From Odontocerum albicorne (Eukaryota > Arthropoda > Insecta > Trichoptera > Odontoceridae), in assembly GCA_949825065.1 (NCBI GenBank), contig OX463848.1, positions 40,283,380 through 40,347,379 of the forward strand: a stretch of DNA of 64,000 nucleotides. The letters are read 5' to 3'. The notes below the pieces were generated by a model. That model made no database searches and was not told where the DNA came from. It saw only the letters and a list, made by a program, of their open reading frames with translations. Within the stretch, counting starts at the first letter, position 1. Every line of letters begins with the position of its first letter. Below, piece after piece: positions 1 to 10,198 of the stretch. Made by a program: the position numbers and the translations under genes.

Positions 1-388
1 TACGGACTAGTTTTACTTTTACAATATTTTTGAAGCGATCTATAGATATTGTGATAATTTATTTTAAGGCCGTTGGGGTATTGACTAAACGGCTCAAAGG
101 TCTGGTAGAAGCTCTAAGGATGGTTCACCCTGGAATCTTATTTGCCAAATTCTGCTTCTACAGACTCCCGAGAAAAACGGCCTGAAAAATGTAAAGGTCG
201 TATTCTCCTTACCTCACGACTACACATATACGAGGCCTGACTATATCAATTTCTTTTTCTTCGTCTTTGGCACTACATATTATATCAATCCGTATTATTT
301 ACGAATGTCCTGATGGCATCAAAAAGAGGCTCAAGCTGCGTTTTTCACATAAGATATTTTATCTTTCTGGTTGACAAAAAAACTGCTA
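1..388. other. No gene recognised
   Basis: I see no long coding frame, tRNA-like box or inverted repeat here. The sequence is AT-rich with a moderately GC-rich patch around 100-240. It may be old repeat that I do not recognise. Confidence 0.5.
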
Positions 389-440
389 CATGGCAATAAG
401 CCCGCCAGGCTATACTTTATACTACATAATGCAATATAAA
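389..440 (+). mobile_element. SINE/LINE-A 3' tail fragment
   Basis: A short stretch reading CATGGCAATAAGCCCGCCAG followed by a pyrimidine/TA-rich end matches the 3' tail of the tRNA-SINE family seen at 58168-58372. The tRNA-like head is missing, so this is a 5'-truncated copy. The same tail also ends LINE-A, so the source could be either. Confidence 0.55.
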
Positions 441-564
441 GTTATCCACCAATTTGGCCAGACAGATAATTTTATAATAATTTTTAACAGTGCAGTGTAT
501 AGTATAATAGCCAAGGACCACTGTCTTCCAAACAACCGTACAATTGTTTTACAAAGTTTCGAGT

Positions 565-815
565 TCTTTATTCGTTCATTCGTATGGTACTCCGCAATGT
601 ATCGAGTTGATGATAAGGGCATGTTAAAAATCGTGGCCGAGAAAATATGTTGTCTTCGGCTTCAGTAATCGATCCTTCTGGTTAAGAACCACTGGAGTAG
701 GCAAGTAACTCGCAGTTTTCCATCGCACGGATAAAAATACTGTCGCACGTGTATAAACTGCAACACTCGCACACGGCGCTGCGAATGTTATTATATTTGA
801 CCAGACTGGTACTTT
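565..815 (+). repeat. Dispersed repeat R1, copy 1
   Basis: Diverged but collinear with 45115-45355. Both contain ATTCGTATGGT, a CTTCGGCTTCAGTAAT-like block (CAGCCTCAGTAATTGAGCCTTC in the other copy), an ACTGGAGTAGGC/ACTGAAGTAGGC block and TCGCACG(T)G. No coding frame or termini are evident, so the class is unknown. Confidence 0.6.
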
Positions 816-944
816 TTTCGGGTATCATAAGAACTAGAACCCTCAACATTTGAGTGGAACATTAGCATCGAACCAACTAGTCTCCGGAGATGTCTATTTT
901 TGAGTTAAAGGCGGAGTATTAAGATTTTTAGTATACAAGAAAAA

Positions 945-1495
945 TATATACTCGGAAACCGAAGTCAAGTGCAGAATTGAATCATCTCGTGCGACTTTTA
1001 ATAAAATGAGAAGCGTATTCTGCGATGATAATCTAAACTTGAAACTTCGACAACGGTTAGTCAAATATTACGTTTGGTCAGTGTTATTGCATGGAGTGGA
1101 ATCATGGATTCTCAAAGTAATTAGTATGAACCTACTGGAAGCATTCGAAATGTGGATGCACCGGAGAATGCTACGGATACCCTGGACGAATATGGTCAGC
1201 AACACAAGGGTTCTTCAAAGAGCCAAAGTTGATAGAGAGTTGCTGACTAATATTAAAATATGAAAGGTGTCCTATTTGGGTCATGTACTTAGCGGAGCAA
1301 AGTACAAATTACTGCACCTGATCATCCAAGGCAAAATAGAAGGCCGAAGAGGTGTTGGCAGGAGGCAAATCTCCCGGTTCCGCAATATACGTGATAAGGA
1401 GCGTTGGGGATCTTTTTCGGGCTGCCGGAGACAAATATATCTACTCTCAAGTGATATTCAACGTTGGGGGGACCTGGCATGACACTGAGAAGAAG
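945..1495 (+). mobile_element. LINE-B fragment (RTE-like RT C-terminus)
   Basis: The translation shows the conserved end of an endonuclease/reverse-transcriptase ORF: RQRLVKYYVWSVLLHGVESW, then EAFEMWMHRRMLRIPW and a GVGRRQIS motif. The frame is broken by a TGA at about 1261 and by a frameshift after 1385. The 3' end runs into a short (AAG)n tail at 1485-1500, typical of RTE-type elements. Other copies lie at 5570-6015 (-), 50464-50925 (+) and 54323-54650 (-). Dead 5'-truncated copy. Confidence 0.85.
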
Positions 1496-1534
1496 AAGAA
1501 AAAAAAATGCATTTATTTGTTTCATTCGACTATA

Positions 1535-1735
1535 ATTACTGCCGGATCCGGATCCCAGAGATAGTTACTCTCGCAGCTGCCAATTGGAAGTGTTCAAGGT
1601 ACAATCTCAGGAGTGCCATCAATTCGCTGCACGTCGCTGGAATAACTCTCTTTAGATCTGAACCAAATTAAGCGATGGTTTTGCTATGATTGTCATCAGG
1701 ATATGCTAGTTATATTTTATTTTACATGATAAGTA
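1535..1735 (+). mobile_element. LINE-F 3' end fragment
   Basis: About 190 bases match 28240-28432, where the frame is clearer (PEIVTLPVANWKCS... ending near an LFRSKPN stop). The motif resembles the extreme C-terminus of jockey/CR1-like ORF2 proteins, which end in a conserved 'AINRLPVAVMTLF'-like segment. This copy is diverged and truncated at its 5' end. Confidence 0.6.
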
Positions 1736-2400
1736 CATACATACCATCACGCCGTTTTCCTGTCATGATTAGGTAGAGAGGACAGAGGGCTAGACTTTTT
1801 TTTTTTCCCACCTGGCGAGTTTATTGCCATGTGGCCATCTCTTCCAACCAACCAGAAATATGTTTAAATGGGCCCTAAGGGAAAACCAGACTGGAATTCC
1901 ATTAAGAAAAAATTGGATTCTAGCGGGGATCGAACCAACTTCCGGATCGGCAGACAAGCGTCTTACCACCAGGCCACGGAGGTCTTGAGACTTTCCTATA
2001 TCGACACACATCCTTCACTTCTACATCCTTTTCTCTGATTTTTACGTTTTCTTCTTTTAAAATATTATGTACTTAATCCGACTATACTTTCCTTGGCCAT
2101 TATGTTCTACGTCATTCACTCACATTCGCACTGTATATTAATAAGTATTGTTCGTCTTTTTTCATTAATTCGTTTTACATGCCCAAACCATCTCAGAATG
2201 CTCTTCTTATTATCTTACTCAATTTGTTAATCACCCTTCTTACATAGGTTCACATTCATCCCTAAACACTTCATTCAATATTCTGTCGTACATTATCAAT
2301 CAAATGTATTTTTCTCAGTGCACGCATTTCTACATCATTTATGCGGATCTTTTCAGTATTTTCAACGCCCACGTTTGACTGTCTCTAATCATTGTTGCTA
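1736..2400 (-). mobile_element. LINE-D fragment (-), split by a SINE
   Basis: On the minus strand this is the C-terminal part of an RT ORF whose relatives read NAVEMRALR, then a WFGHVERMNE block, ending in CMRR / CRDR...SAYP, followed by a (TATG)n tail (here CATACATACC at the left). It is full of stops and frameshifts. A SINE (1797-1985) sits near its 3' end. Other copies in the window: 16405, 21660, 25036, 27117, 29024, 40940, 52427 and 60455. Confidence 0.7.
1797..1985 (-). mobile_element. tRNA-derived SINE (-)
   Basis: On the minus strand it begins with a tRNA-like head containing an A-box (GTGGCCTGGTGGTAAGACG) and a B-box (GGTTCGATCCCC), followed by a non-tRNA body and the GGTTGGTTGGAAGAGA tail, ending in CCAGGTGGG plus poly-A. 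AGACTTT flanks it on both sides as an imperfect TSD inside LINE-D. No functional tRNA is expected: the A/B boxes serve as an internal Pol III promoter. Confidence 0.88.
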
Positions 2401-3205
2401 CTAAAATATTGATGTGGACTATTTTGTTAGCAGATATTAATATTATTCGGGTCGAGTATACATGTTTTAGTGGCCCATTGACTTTGTTTCTTAACCATTG
2501 TATATGTTTGTTCAATTCATTATGTCTTAAATCAAATACATACACAGAGTTCAATAATTAATTATAAAAACGTTATTATCAACCCATCTGGTAAACACCA
2601 ACATCTCGTGATAAAATTAATATCTGGAGAAATTAAAAAGTTACGGAGTTGACAGCTGGGAAACAGATTAGTTCCAGCCACTTACCGGCACACCATCTCC
2701 TTGTTTCGCAGCGCCCCCGACCTCTCCGAGCGAGCGGTACAGTACTACACTAATTAACTCGTCGACAGAATTATATTATGTAACTTCTTTGTCATCTATT
2801 TCTGCTGTCGTAACTCTGTCAAGGTTAGCAATAGTCGCTGACGCTTTTGTAACAACAGCTAAGTGCGCTGATGACACGGAACGACGGAGATTTTAATGCC
2901 AGCCGTTTGTTGTCTTGTTCAACACCTTTGCTTTCAAGTCTATTGTAGTGTTCATGATATAATATTTGTCTTTACAGATTCCAAGGATCTTTGATAGCTT
3001 TATTCTGGTATATTGCTCTGTGCCACAAAGTCTATTATGCTTTTTGTATAGAGATAAATCGGAATGTGTTGTGCCAAATTCCAAATGAACGACGTCCGTT
3101 TTCTAGTTCGTTAAAAGTTGCACCCTTGAGTTGCGCGTTCTATTCCCGATGGCACCAGAAAAAAACATATTAGAAAAAGGGTTCCGGTGTTGGGGTTGAA
3201 CACAT
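2400..3205. other. No gene recognised
   Basis: Short open frames here lack any recognisable motif. Around 2690-2740 there is a GC-richer patch; no terminal repeats or tRNA-like boxes were seen. Confidence 0.45.
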
Positions 3206-3210
3206 AGGTT

Positions 3211-3253
3211 GATCATCAAGTTTTAATAGTTAACTACTATTAAAACTCGATGA
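3211..3253. repeat. Short palindrome
   Basis: ATCATCAAGTTTTAATAG and its near-perfect reverse complement CTATTAAAACTCGATGAT are separated by a few bases (TTAACTA region). A stem of about 18 bp with one mismatch could form. Function unknown; it could be the remnant of a small foldback element. Confidence 0.75.
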
Positions 3254-3296
3254 TATAACTAGTATTGAACTCTAGTCCATTTAGGTTATAATGAAT

Positions 3297-4129
3297 GCCT
3301 GGTTGAGTGGCAGGACGTGGTTAAATACCTCGGCCTGCACCTTGACCGGCGACTGACGTGGAAAACCCATTTGAATACCATCAGACAGAAGGGTCACAAG
3401 GGCATAGGGGCTATCAGTTCGATATTTCATCGACGCAGCTTCCTTTCACCCAAAAACAAGCTCCTCCTCTATAAAACCCTTATTCGTCCTATCTTGACCT
3501 ATGCTGCACCCGTTTGGGGTAGTGTGAGCAATACGGATCACCTGAAACTCCAGAGAGTGCAGAACAAGGCATTCAAGATATATTTTAACACCCATCCCAG
3601 AACAAATCTTACCCGACTTCACGCTGAACAGCGAAAAGAAACCCTACAACACCACATCCTCGCTTGGACCGTGAAGTTCTATAAAAGCCAACAAAATCAC
3701 AGAAATCCCTTAGTCGCTGCCCTGGGGGCTTACGAGAGTAAATCCGACCTACCCTTCCGTTATAAGCACAAGCTCCCGAAGCATTATCTGTTGCCTGACT
3801 AGTCCACCTACAGTATTAGCTGGGACGACCAAGGTCTGAGTGAATGTGATGGAATACAAGTAGCCTGAACGAGTGGACTTGTTTTTGCTGAATAATTAGT
3901 GTAAGAATTGTTATCTAGTTATAAGTAGTATGTAGGTGTTAATTATTTCTAAGATCTCATATATTAAGATTGAATAAATAAAATAAAATGATATGTAGGA
4001 AAATAAGTTTAAATAAGTTCATAAATTATAACATATAATTAAGATTAGTTAAGTAATAAATTTGTATATAGGTATAGCCTTGACAAATGTTTGTATAGTA
4101 ATTTACTTGTTTAATAAAAAAAAAAAAAA
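3297..4129 (+). mobile_element. 5'-truncated jockey-like LINE with TSD
   Basis: The frame from about 3317 to 3802 encodes the C-terminal end of a jockey-clade reverse transcriptase (VKYLGLHLDRRLTWKTH, then LYKTLIRPILTYAAPVWG and LQRVQNKAFK). A 3' UTR and poly-A follow, ending at 4129. The 13-bp TSD GGTTATAATGAAT is at 3284-3296 and 4130-4142. The perfect TSD and open frame indicate a relatively recent insertion. Near-identical 3' pieces occur at 46960-47542 and 56271-56553. Confidence 0.93.
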
Positions 4130-4224
4130 GGTTATAATGAATTGAACAAACATGTTGTTTAGTACTAAATAAAATGCACGCTTCTTTCTCTACGCCAAAA
4201 ATTTAAATATCTACATTTAAAACT

Positions 4225-4320
4225 CAACTAGCGTAGCGTAGTTGGTAAGATGCTCATCTTCCACCCGGGGTTTCGGGTTTAATTCCCGATGATCTAATAC
4301 TCGGACGCGCAAGACATGTG
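4225..4320 (+). mobile_element. tRNA-like SINE head, second family
   Basis: The sequence GCGTAGTTGGTAAGATGC resembles an A-box and CGGGTTTAATTCCCG a B-box at the usual spacing. What follows does not match the main SINE body. It is either a different SINE family or a decayed tRNA pseudogene. Confidence 0.55.
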
Positions 4321-4439
4321 CGAGTGTTTTTACCTTTTTACGTGCTTTTATGAACGTTCGATTATAAGGACTGAAAGAATGTTGTCTACCAGTTCTTCAT
4401 TCGTGTGATTTCTTTCTCATAGTCTTATATTTAAGTTTT

Positions 4440-4790
4440 TCAACAATGATACTTTCTTAAGAGTATTTCGATGGATCTCCTCGTCCTCCTGGGAATTAAT
4501 TAATATTGGACCATCTTTCACGATGTGAGCGATAGTCTAGACCATTCCACATGAGCATCTATAGAAGGCGTGTTCACTGCAACCTTGGTCACATCCGAGA
4601 CGATTCATGGGAGAACACAATCTTCATGATAGGTCAAATCTTTGAAGAAACATGTAAGGATCAATCACAAAGTAAATATTTCCAATCGACGACTGATTCG
4701 GTTGCTGTCGTCAAGTATCTGGTGAGCTTACATTCTTCCTCAATCGTTGATCCAAAAGAGTAAATCGTTTTTCCTTGATCCAGAAAGTTC
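4440..4790 (-). mobile_element. Possible LINE C-terminal fragment (-)
   Basis: A minus-strand frame contains a cysteine-rich CSCGMV.TIAHIVKDGP stretch followed by an IHR motif. This resembles the 'C-x-CG...T..HI...CP' end found in many insect LINE RNase-H/C-terminal regions. Frames are broken and no tail is visible, so the call is tentative. Confidence 0.45.
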
Positions 4791-5150
4791 GTCGGGATCT
4801 AAGGCAAGTCGGAGTATAATGGGAGACATTCACGTGCATTGATAGCATATCATTTAGACACACCTTCCGCTACACCTCATCAAGGGTTCCCTCATACTCA
4901 TCAATATCTTGAACCATCAATTTCGAATATGTTAAACATATATATACGTATGAATGAATGAATTCCAAATGCGTGGATATGTTCTTCTGCTTTGTAAATA
5001 ATGGTCGTGAACTCCTATATATGAAATACTATACGCCAGTGCCAAAAGATGCTCACTTCATAGGATCTCGTTAGTTCTGTTCACATGGGCGACGTATAGG
5101 CACACTTGAGTTGTCGTTTCCGTAATTGGTATTTTGTGTATACAAAAAAC
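4790..5150. other. No gene recognised
   Basis: AT-rich spacer between a LINE remnant and a minisatellite. No motif recognised. Confidence 0.5.
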
Positions 5151-5522
5151 AACTCAGCCTGGGAATACTGTTATCTGGTGAGATACGAGTACTCTGGAAT
5201 TAATATATTTTACAACTAAACCATATGACTTACAGCTAAAAGCAACTCAGCCTGGGAATACTGTTATCTGGTGAGATACGAGTACTCTGGAATTAATCTA
5301 TTTTACGACTAAACCATATGACTTACAGCTAAAAGCAACTCAGCCTGGGAATACTGTTATCTGGTGAGATACGAGTACTCTGGAATTAATCTATTTTACG
5401 ACTAAACCATATGACTTACAGCTAAAAGCAACTCAGCCTGGGAATACTGTTATCTGGTGAGATACGAGTACTCTGGAATTAATCTATTTTACAACTAAAC
5501 CATATGATTTACAGTTAAATGA
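5151..5522. repeat. Minisatellite, 93-bp unit x 4
   Basis: The unit beginning AACTCAGCCTGGGAATACTG recurs at 5151, 5244, 5337 and 5430, exactly 93 bp apart, with very few differences. Near identity suggests recent tandem duplication or homogenisation. Confidence 0.97.
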
Positions 5523-5569
5523 ATATTTGAAATAAGATGAAAATTATGTGTGCAGTAAGCGATCTTCTT

Positions 5570-6015
5570 CTTCTCAGTCAGGCCCCAGTCAGGTCATGTC
5601 AGGCCCCCCCAACGTTGAATATCACTTGAGAGTGGATATCTTTGTCCCCGGCAGCCCGAAAAAGATCTCCATCGCCCCTAATGCCAGTCCAATCACGTAT
5701 ATTGCGGAGCCAGGAGATTTGCCTCCTGCCAACACCTCTTCGGCCTTCTATTTTGCCTTGGATGATCAGGTGCAGTAATTTGTACTTTGCTCCTCTAAGT
5801 ACGTGCCCCAAGTAGGACACCTTTCGGATTTTAATATTAGTCAGCAACTCTCGATCAACTTTGGCTCTTTGAAGAACCCTTGCGTTGCTGACCATATCCG
5901 TCCATGGTATCCGTAGCATTCTTCGGTGCATCCACATTTCGAATGCTTCCAGTCGGTTCATACTACTTACTTTGAGGGTCCATGATTCCACTCCATGCAA
6001 TAACACTGACCAGCG
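5570..6015 (-). mobile_element. LINE-B fragment (-)
   Basis: A minus-strand frame reads WSVLLHGVESWTLKV, RMLRIPWTDMVSN, RKVSYLGHVLRGAKYKLLHL and ends RAAGDKDIHSQVIFNVGG, the same end as at 945-1495 but with fewer breaks. The 3' end (left) runs into an (AAG)-like tail near 5570. It lies immediately next to transposon T1, which starts at 6032. Confidence 0.87.
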
Positions 6016-6031
6016 TAAGCAATAACACTGA

Positions 6032-6190
6032 TGGCGTGTTCTCACGGTTCAAGTTTAGTTGACCGATAAAAGTTGATCAACAAAAGTTGAATGAAATTTG
6101 ACGTGAGAACCTTTGTTTTAATAAAGTTGATCAACTTTTAAGTTGATCAACTAAAAGTTGACCCAGTCAAACTTTATCGTTCAAGTGTCG
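6032..6190 (+). repeat. Left TIR of transposon T1
   Basis: Starts with the CGTTCTCACGGTTCAAG class end. AGTTGA occurs in GTTTAGTTGACC, AAAGTTGATC and AAAGTTGAAT at about 14-bp spacing. After an AACCTTTGTTTTAATA spacer come more GTTGATCAAC palindromes, ending in GTCAAACTTTATCGTTCAAG. The mirror image is at 8825-8963. Confidence 0.88.
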
Positions 6191-6230
6191 CCATTTGCTT
6201 TCAGGTTGAAACTATTCAGTTAATTAAAAA

Positions 6231-8434
6231 TGGCGTCGAAAGCAGTTGTGTGTGAAGTTGTGCAGACAATAACTATTTTGTTAAAAGAAGAACTAAAAAC
6301 AATTTTATTTAACATGAGCAAAAATCGTAAGAAACGTCGTTTTGAAAATAACATTTATAATTCCAACATTGAGTATTTTAAAGCACTTTATAGAGATGAT
6401 AATATTTAAAGGTTATGTTTTTGACCGTATTATGTTTATCCCACCTTTAAAAAGCTAACATATTTTAATTATTTATCTAAATTTCACATATTTAAAACGT
6501 AAAGTTAGGGGGCATGAAATTTGTTATTATACTATTTTTTAGATGTATCTGAGGCCGAGCAGATGTCAGGAATGAACCAACAAGCTGATGATAATCAGGA
6601 AAATGAAGGTCAAGAGGTCTAGAAAACTAAGAAAATGTTAAGACGTCCAGCCACGTGGAAAATTAATCAACGTAAAAGATTACGAAACTGTGGCCAAGAA
6701 TATGTCACCAAGAAAGCAAATGTTGTGATTAAAAAAATATTTGTAAACAAAGATTGCAAATGCATAAAAAATGCATTGAAAAAATAAAAGAAGACGAGAT
6801 GAAACAAAATTTTAATTCATTTTGGAAATTAGGTGATTATGGTATTCAAAATTCATTTATTTTCGGCCTGGTCCAATCTAAACTAGTACACCGCACCGCA
6901 AACGTCCCGCGGATAACTCACGTTAAGGGAAAAAAAATTCATTTTCTTACTTTTTGAAATTGGAAGATAAAGGGTCGAAGTATGCAAAACGTTTTTCTTA
7001 AATACGTTTCAAATAAGCGATGGCAGGCTATATAGTAAATATGTATTTCCAGGAAAAAATGTTCAGGAAACTGTTGACGAACGCGGAAAAACTTCCACCA
7101 GAAAACTAGATGATTCCGATATAGTTGCACATATTAATTCCTTTCTAGCCTACCAAAGCCATTACTCCAGAGTACAGAATTCGAACAGAAACCACTTGAA
7201 TCCGGCATTGACTCTCCGCAAAATGTACGATTTGTATAAGGGACAATACGAAGAAAATGGAATCGAACCGAAAAATTCAAATATTATTATCATATTTTTA
7301 ACAGAAAGTTTAACCCAAGTTTCAAATTACCTAACCGAGATACTCATCGTTTGTGTGATGAATTAGAAATGAAAATGAAAGTAGAGGTAAATCCGGAGTT
7401 GAAGAATGTTACGAGTATTATGAATGAAAAACATCTACATTTGCGATGGCAGGACAAGCTAACATAGAGAATGTTTGAAAATGGATTATAAAAATGAAAT
7501 AACTCAAAGTTACGTTATTACTTTCGATCTCCAAAAAGCTCTTCCATTCCCAAAGCTCATAATATCTATTACATATTACAAACGAAATCTTTATATTTAC
7601 AACTTTGGCATTCATTGTTTTAATAATGGAGTGGGACATATGTATACTTGGGGTGAAACAGAAGGTGGGCGTGGATCTCAAGATATTGCGTCAGTGTTAA
7701 TAAAACACATAAAGAAAATGCTTCGTCTAACAAACACATTATTATGTATTCGGATTCATGCACTGGACAAAATAGAAAAATAAAACTTACTTTATCATTA
7801 ATGAAGTTACTTCGGGATACTAACATTGCCATAGAAACTATTGATCACAATTTTTTACTTCCTGGGTACTATTCCTTGCCCAATGATGCGGAGTTCGGGA
7901 TTATCGAAAAATCAAGCCGCAGTCATAATTATATTTTTGGGCCCAAATACTGGATATAAATCATAAAAAATGCAAAACGAAAACTGCCCAAGTTTAAAGT
8001 GGTAGAAGTACACAGAACTGAATTTCTACCTACAAAAAATCTGGAGGATTCTGTTACAAATAGAAAAAAAAACAGTTTGTGGTTATGATTTTAATTGACT
8101 AAAAATACGATGGCTTCGATATGAGACATCGTCTCCCATGATTTTTAAATTTAAGGAAACTTTCAATACAGAGGTAGATTTTTATTCAGTGAATTTAGAC
8201 ATAAGAGGTCCCGGAAGACGATTCGATGTTCTATCAAATGTTCACCAAAATTTATTATACAATTCCAGGAGATCCATTTCTTCTTCCAAAAAAAGGTACA
8301 TGATGAATTTACTATCGTTCATCCCACCTAATTTTGCTAATTTTTATAAAAATCTACCTACTGAACTAGCAACACGTTCATTTATGTCAGAAATCAAGGA
8401 TAGAGATTCTGATGATGAGATAATATACGATTAA
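6231..8434 (+). pseudogene. Broken transposase of T1, family unassigned
   Basis: An ATG near 6231 opens a short frame; a possible GT...AG intron ends with AG at 6541-6542. Later blocks include RRPATWKINQRKRLR, a cysteine cluster DCKC..CIEKIKEDE, FNSFWKLGDY, AHINSFLAYQSHYSR (about 7130), MYDLYKGQYEENGI, VITFDLQKALPFPK (7510), TWGETEGGRGSQD (7650), YSDSCTGQNRK (about 7750) and SLPNDAEFGIIEK (7880). The end holds SSSKKRYMMNLLSFIPP..FY. Asp residues in the VITFD and YSDSC blocks and an acidic residue in the NDAEFG block look like a DDE/D RNase-H-fold triad (inference). At least five frameshifts or stops make it non-functional. I recognise the pattern from unnamed insect transposase-like proteins, not from PIF/Harbinger, hAT or Tc1. 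Confidence 0.78.
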
Positions 8435-8824
8435 TAATGCTCCAATAAAATTTTTGTATTAGTTTCAGATAAAATCATACCACAATGCTTTGTCATGTTT
8501 TTGTTAACATATATATTTTCACTTTTTTTCAGAATTATAATTAAGTATCTCCATTTATTCACACGATTTAAAATGTTTTTGTTCTTAATAAAAACTTTTA
8601 TTTTCTCTTAATTATTACGTTCCAATATTGTGAAATAATTATATTTTTAAAATAAAACTGCTTCTAAAATGATAGCAATGGTATTTATTTAATCTAAGCA
8701 AATTTTACAAAATTTATAATTATGAAAATGGAATCTTCCACGCAAACAGTGGTGCCATAATACTGCACTGACGAAAATTAAATGCAAATGCAATTCTAGC
8801 AAATGACGAATGACTCATAACTTG

Positions 8825-9266
8825 AACGATAAAGTTTGACTGGGTCAATCTTTTTAAAAAGTTGATCAAGTTTATCGAAACAAAAGTTCTCAATAGAGAT
8901 TGCATTCAACTTTTGTCGGTCAACTTTTATCGGTCAACTAAACTTGAACCGTGAGAACGGGCCCGAAACGTGTGAACATGTGAATTCAAGTTGAACGGAC
9001 CGATTAAAGTTGATCAACAAAAGTTGAATGAAATTTGTAGTGAGAACCTTTGTTTTAATAGAGTCGATCAACTTTTTATATCGTTCAAGTTATGAGTCAT
9101 CAACAGCTCGCTGGATGCCCGCTGAGTTTATCGATTTGTCGTATTCAACTTTTGTCAATCAACTTTAATCGGTCAACTAAACTTGAACCGTGTGAACAAA
9201 AACTGATTCAAGTCGTCTCGATCAACTTTAATCGGTCAACTAAACTTGAACCGTGAGAACGGGCCT
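8825..9266 (-). repeat. Right terminal region of T1, duplicated
   Basis: Two successive copies of the inverted terminal unit: 8825-8963 is the mirror of the left TIR, and 8966-9266 holds further units, including an internal inverted pair, closing with CCGTGAGAACGGGCCT at 9266. The second block contains TGTGAACAAAAACTGATTCA, which also occurs at 26595-26620 in the 1-kb derivative. Confidence 0.8.
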
Positions 9267-9269
9267 TGA

Positions 9270-9647
9270 CTAGTAAGCGAGCGAACGATTTCAATTTAAA
9301 ATGGTGATCCATGGCTATATTGTTTAAATCCCACGACAAACAATTCATCATCCTCAAAGATAATTTTATTGCGACGGAAAAGACTCGAAACAATTTTTAT
9401 AATATGTACTCGTATGCTGTAGTATTGTATACTAAAATACCTGTATACAGTTTACCTTTTTTCCATATATAATCTTTGTGTGGGTCAAATCCCACTATGG
9501 AGAGGCAATTTTTTTTCTGTATTTCTCGCATTTTTTTGAAGAAATATATTCGAGGGCACCAACGATCCGCCTGTAGGGACGCGGTTTATAGATGACGCAA
9601 AATTTAATAATCACTACCATTAAAATATACTCGTGATAAGACCCTTA
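9270..9647. other. No gene recognised
   Basis: AT-rich stretch between T1 and a degraded SINE. No coding signal or terminal repeat recognised. Confidence 0.5.
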
Positions 9648-9775
9648 CGACCTCCGTGATCCAGTTGGTAAGATTGCGGGTTTGATATATGTTGGTACCC
9701 AGTTTTTTCATAAAGAATTCTTGTCTGGTTTTCGTTTAAGGCTCGTTTAAATTAATTTTCTGTTGAATGGAAGAA
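9648..9775 (+). mobile_element. Degraded tRNA-SINE (+)
   Basis: CGACCTCCGTGATCCAGTTGGTAAGA gives an A-box. The B-box region is shortened (GCGGGTTTGAT), and TTGTCTGGTTTTCGTTTAAGG matches the SINE body. The 3' tail is missing. Confidence 0.7.
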
Positions 9776-9977
9776 ATTTGAACATAGGAATAAACCCTTC
9801 AGGTTGTATTTATACAACGAAAGTGCAAAACAATATAATAAAAAAATGTTCGAAGTTAATTGTGATTTATTAGGTGTTTGCCTATTTTGAGTATTCCTGA
9901 AGCTGTGTTTCTGTATATAAGAGTCTATTTCGTGATTAGTTTTAGTCGATAATACTCCTTTTTTCGTCATTGCTACG

Positions 9978-10196
9978 TGTTTATTTTGTTATTGAAACAT
10001 TCATATTATTATTGTTATTATTCGAGTTTATTTTGTTATTGAAACATTCATATTATTATTGTTATTATTCGAGTTTATTTTGTTATTGAAACATTCATAT
10101 TATTATTGTTATTATTCGAGTTTATTTTGTTATTGAAACATTCATATTATTATTGTTATTATTCGAGTTTATTTTGTTATTGAAACTTTCATATTA
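9978..10196. repeat. Minisatellite, 47-bp unit x 4.5
   Basis: The unit with GAGTTTATTTTGTTATTGAA recurs at 10024, 10071, 10118 and 10165 (47 bp) plus a partial first copy. It directly abuts the mariner insertion at 10199. Confidence 0.95.
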
Positions 10197-10198
10197 TA

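Larger units (their letters stand above)
6032..9266 (+). mobile_element. DNA transposon T1, autonomous-size, decayed
   Basis: About 3.2 kb bounded by inverted ends of the type (A/T)GGC.CGTTCTCACGG...CCGTGAGAACGGGCCT and flanked by TGA on both sides (6029-6031, 9267-9269), fitting a 3-bp TSD. The left end holds one long TIR of roughly 150 bp; the right end holds at least two successive terminal units (junction near 8964). Inside is a broken transposase gene (6231-8434). TIRs carry repeated AGTTGA and palindromic GTTGATCAAC motifs. A 1-kb relative at 25659-26683 has a TAA TSD. Confidence 0.85.

Noticed and set aside
6032..9266. PIF/Harbinger assignment for T1 from its 3-bp TSD
   Set aside because: No Harbinger-type transposase or Myb-like partner motifs were seen; the visible blocks belong to another protein pattern. 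Left open rather than assigned.
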